In this document: positions 60,607-64,000 of the stretch, piece after piece
Layout of the letters: every line of letters begins with the position of its first letter
Position numbering within the stretch: the first letter of the stretch is position 1
NCBI GenBank assembly: GCA_950295325.1
Contig: OX485804.1
Location: 20,522,001 to 20,586,000 of the forward strand
Direction of reading: 5' to 3'
DNA: 64,000 nucleotides
Origin: Polytrichum commune
Taxonomy: Eukaryota; Streptophyta; Polytrichopsida; Polytrichales; Polytrichaceae
Position numbers and translations under genes: made by a program
Notes under the pieces: model-generated
The model's input: only the letters and a program-made list of their open reading frames with translations
What the model was told of the DNA's origin: nothing
The model's database searches: none

Positions 60607-63000
60607 GCGGACTCTACATAGTAATCAACATTTTCACCTCCCCTTGACATGTAACTTAGGTGTCACAAAACCTTTAGCCTATAATTGAAAACCCGTCCTC
60701 CAAAAGCATGTCACAATGATTGAGCCTGAAACATGCTACTTTAAATTCCAATAATTTAAAATAACTTCTGATCTATTTTATTATAGTGTGTACTTCCGTA
60801 GTAGTACTACTAGGTCAACTTTCAACCCGACAACTTTAAAAAAAAGAAAAGAGAAAAAGGAAACCTTAGATTGCGCCTTACTACTAGTAGGCTTGTGAGA
60901 CTTGTAAAACAAATGATCCTTTCATCGTTGCATTTAATGTTAATCTACAAGCAACTATTTTGGCACGGCATGAAATGACTCTCGACGTGGTTTAGACTTG
61001 CACAACATGTTCATATGTTGCGGTTTTATTCTCAAGTGTTGGAATGCTTTCAACACTTTTGACACAATAGAAATATTCATTGCATATAAATATTTTTATT
61101 GGACGGGGGATGTTTGTTTTTGTAGTGGACAAGGCATTAGGAACTAGTTCCATTGGATCCATCAAAGCTTCAAGAGCACGCAAGACAATTCTATATGTGA
61201 AGTTGCTTAGCCACCAATGTACCGTGGAATCAATGAAAAACTCCATCACAAATTTGTGACTTGTTCATGCAACGGGCCCCCTTCAAGTTACACTATATAT
61301 GGACATTTAGTAGGGAATTGTTAAACCGACCACAAAGACGCATCGCGTAGTCACATGACCTATCAAAATTCGCTTTTGCATCGCACACATGAAAAGGAGC
61401 AATGTATCAATTGTGTTTCTTCTCCCCTTACATTTTAGCTTATGACTAGATTTGTTCAACTTTTGACAAGCTACGTGCAGTTTTGATTTTGGATATGACA
61501 AAACCCAAGGTACCACTCCATGAAGACTTAAAAGATGACTTTTAGGTCATCTAGGTGTCTCATATAAGTTTTATTGGGACAATGTCAGATTTGTTCTAGA
61601 TTATATAGTGCCTTGGTTGACCTTTCACACATTCAAAATAAGCAATTTGAGAGTCTCTCAATCATAGTACATGCATTTGGTGACAGTCTCTTGGTCTCAC
61701 ACTATTTCACCCATGCAACAATACGACAATGAGTTCGCTTTAACTGGGTCATGTGCGGTGTGCAAGCACAAGCACAACCATTGTCAATAATCTTGCAAAT
61801 AATACCCCATTTTAATCTCTTTACCAAAGCCAAGGGTGCTTTGGTGTGGTCAATAGCCTCGTGTTTGTTAATCTCTTGTAGTTTCCCACGCATAGTTTTC
61901 AGTATTCTATAATTAAACATTTATTAAATTATATTATCAAACATTTATCTTTACCTTGTCACCAATCACAAAAAGTAAGTATCCGTTGTATGAGACAATA
62001 GACCATACCGCTACTCATGGTAAAGATTCACAGTCTTGGTTCCTTTATCCTTATCTCCCTGATTTCGAGGTCTTAACATGGTTGCTTTGAGATACATTGC
62101 CCTTATGGGCATATTAACCAAGTTCAGTGATACATGTACAAAGACTATGGCCTAACAAAGGGATATATGCATTAAAAAGGTTCATTTGCCTCTTTCATAT
62201 TAATCATAGCATATTCATAAATAATGTTTACTAGTACATTTCAATCTCCCCCAACTCTTCTATTGATGACGTAATTTCCTTAGTCAAGCTTGCTCCATGT
62301 GAAGCCAAATAGACATCTAAAAGAACATTTCGTCTACCATGGATTATCAAAGGGGTAATGTGTAGCAATCTATGGGTTGTTCATCCCACGTCAATTAGGC
62401 AATGGTCTTGGCTAACACCACCAATTCTTGACCCCACGGTCACTTCGAGTTCTTTGAGAGATTCTCCTTTATTACAATGACAACCCTTTGCAATTAATTA
62501 AGATACCTTTCAAGGTTGAACTAATTTCAATGTCTTTGGTATTCCTAAATTCTCATACTATGGCAAGTTACGAGTCAAGACTCACATTTCACTTTCAATA
62601 CTAATTTCTTTACAAGACCTATCTGCAATTCCTAGGGAACTTCTTTTTGAGTCAAAACCACAAAGATAGTATTCATAGACAATTCAATGTTGAGTACGAT
62701 TTCTTTTGTCCACACGAATTCCCCAAAGACACACACACCATAGCCTCCTTTCAAGAATGATTTGACTTGAATTTAATCATTGATGTCCACTCATCCTATT
62801 TCATTTAGGAGGTGTAATATCCAAACTACATCCAAACCACTATATCATATTTTCACTATTAGTACATGTTCCACAAGACTATAGTACGAGTCTTAAGCTT
62901 ATCACAAACTACATTCACAAACCAAAGGTGCCTAATTATTTGGGAAACTAATTTTGTTGAGCGTCCAAAAAAAGGAAATAATGTTCCAATAGTGCTTAAA
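60607..63000. other. No intact gene; possible retroelement scraps
   Basis: Minus frames 60992-61249, 61307-61516 and 61702-61920 are open but short. The one at 61307-61516 contains KLNKSSHKLKCKGRRNT followed by a Cys, loosely like the segment preceding the LINE C-terminal Cys/His motif. 61311-61345 matches the end of the 21.8-kb inverted-repeat element. Remainder unrecognised. Confidence 0.35.
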
Positions 63001-63009
63001 ATCACAAAA

Positions 63010-63195
63010 TTGTCATAGATGAAATTAGGAAAATCATCCAGAAATTATAGAAATGACTTGGATGAATGTCTAACTTATTTTTAATTATCTTTAATATGCC
63101 CAAATTTAGAACCTTGTTTTTGGGGTTGCCTAACCTACTTTCACACTTTAATTAATTATTAGGCATAAATGTGCCCAAGCTGCTAGAGAGCTACG
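63010..63195 (+). repeat. Uninterrupted copy of the repeat split at 55.2/57.2 kb
   Basis: GATGAAATTAGGAAAATCAT, AAATGACTTGGATGAATGTC, then GGGTTGCCTAACCTACTTTC and GTGCCCAAGCTGCTAGAGAG continuous within 185 bases. Confidence 0.65.
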
Positions 63196-63234
63196 GTGAT
63201 AAAAACACCTTGTTAGCTCCTCATGTTTTGGAAC

Positions 63235-63480
63235 TAATCTGAAAGTTGGATGAAACTTTTGACACCTCCTTTTTCCACCTCTCAAACTTTAAAAGAATTT
63301 TAGGATCTAAAATAAGGTATGCACATGGACCCGATGTCCTAAATCCTGGATCGGCTTATGCAAGGCTAGCTTGACCCACCCATCCTAACACAGCAGGCTA
63401 GAAAGTAAAATTTTAATAGCCTGACACCACTTATGTGAGTGATACTTAAGGCATTGAGAACACTTGAGTGACTTGTGTTA
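63235..63480 (-). repeat. Inverted copy of the intron 8 dispersed repeat
   Basis: Complement of the 3880-4260 and 10555-10830 order: CTTATGCAAGGCTAGCTTG, ACCCACCCATCCTA, GGCTAGAAAG. Remaining bases to 64000 show nothing recognisable. Confidence 0.5.
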
Positions 63481-64000
63481 ATCCTCATTAACTCGAAATT
63501 CAAGACTAAACTCGTGGTTTCATCTGCTCTAGTTTATGAATAACTCTAATCTCAACAAACTCTAGAAACAAAGAGGAATTGACACCTCCGAATTGCAAAT
63601 GATATCTTTACTATGGTTTATGCCATGTTAAGGTGTTATATTTAGATTTCAACAATGTGGATGTGACCTTCATGCACTTTGTACAAACACTTATTTATGT
63701 ACATATTTATTTGTATTTTTGGTTGTTGGTGTTAACACCACCCGAGCATTAAAATTCACTCATCTTAAGCCATCTCCCTTGATGAGAAATATCCAATGAT
63801 ATTTAACCCTTAAATGCATGGGCAACCACATTGTGGTCAATTTTTGGTCAAAGGCCAATTCTATTCCTATGTTGGAGATGCTCCTTTCACAAGATGTTTA
63901 AGTTAATGCATTTTTTGATTGTTGGGATTGAGCAAAAGACTTAATTTGTAAATTCAACACCGTTGAGAAAATTGAATATTGAGTGCCCAAAATGCAAAAC

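Noticed and set aside
1-64000. CRISPR array, prokaryotic operons or phage
   Set aside because: No regularly spaced repeats, no long intron-free genes, and the only gene is a multi-exon plant type.

Overview
This window is nuclear DNA from a land plant. The evidence is one spliced gene with GT-AG introns whose protein is a plastid-type folate/biopterin transporter of the plant FBT1 kind, a telo-box of the plant (TTTAGGG) type in its first intron, and a surrounding landscape of AT-rich, miniature DNA-transposon-rich intergenic sequence. I cannot name the species. Nothing points to bacteria, an organelle genome or a virus, and there is no rRNA or CRISPR array.

Bases 1733-9637 (minus strand) hold the only gene I can support end to end. 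It has ten coding exons whose phases all agree and encodes 645 residues: a predicted plastid transit region and linker (about 190 residues) followed by a complete 12-helix-type BT1/FBT transporter core. Exon 1 is too short for a simple ORF scan, but it has a good ATG, the required phase and a consensus donor. Upstream are a 16-codon uORF and two CACGTG G-boxes. The introns contain repeats: two opposed copies of one TIR element in introns 6 and 9, a dispersed repeat in intron 8, and related segments in introns 1 and 2.

From 10 kb to 64 kb I see no intact gene. The sequence is a layered collection of non-autonomous elements. The clearest are PIF/Harbinger-like elements with 3-bp TAA/TTA target duplications. 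One is a family of about 500 bp with seven clear copies plus one shorter relative. There are three other TIR families whose ends also begin GGGCC, one element with a related GRGCAAGCCCAGT end, and one 1.27-kb element that still carries a frameshifted, truncated Harbinger-type transposase. Two elements are flanked by TA (44.4-45.2 kb, pogo/mariner-like; 57.5-58.0 kb). Several long palindromes are present, the best being a 255-bp near-perfect hairpin at 18.8-19.06 kb. Several dispersed repeats of 190-330 bp cannot be classified, as well as a 1.1-kb repeat present twice 25 kb apart. A roughly 1.8-kb insertion at 55.3-57.15 kb is revealed by an uninterrupted paralogous site at 63.0-63.2 kb.

Other items are a promoter-like tandem duplication at 17.8-18.19 kb with a TATA box in only one unit, a possible relict last exon at 21.32-21.48 kb, weak fragments resembling the C-terminal Cys/His region of LINE-type reverse transcriptases, and five G/C homopolymer runs of 11-15 bases. 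I found no convincing new multi-gene system. The most interesting biology is the set of related GGGCC-ended elements beside a relict transposase source, and the long hairpins.
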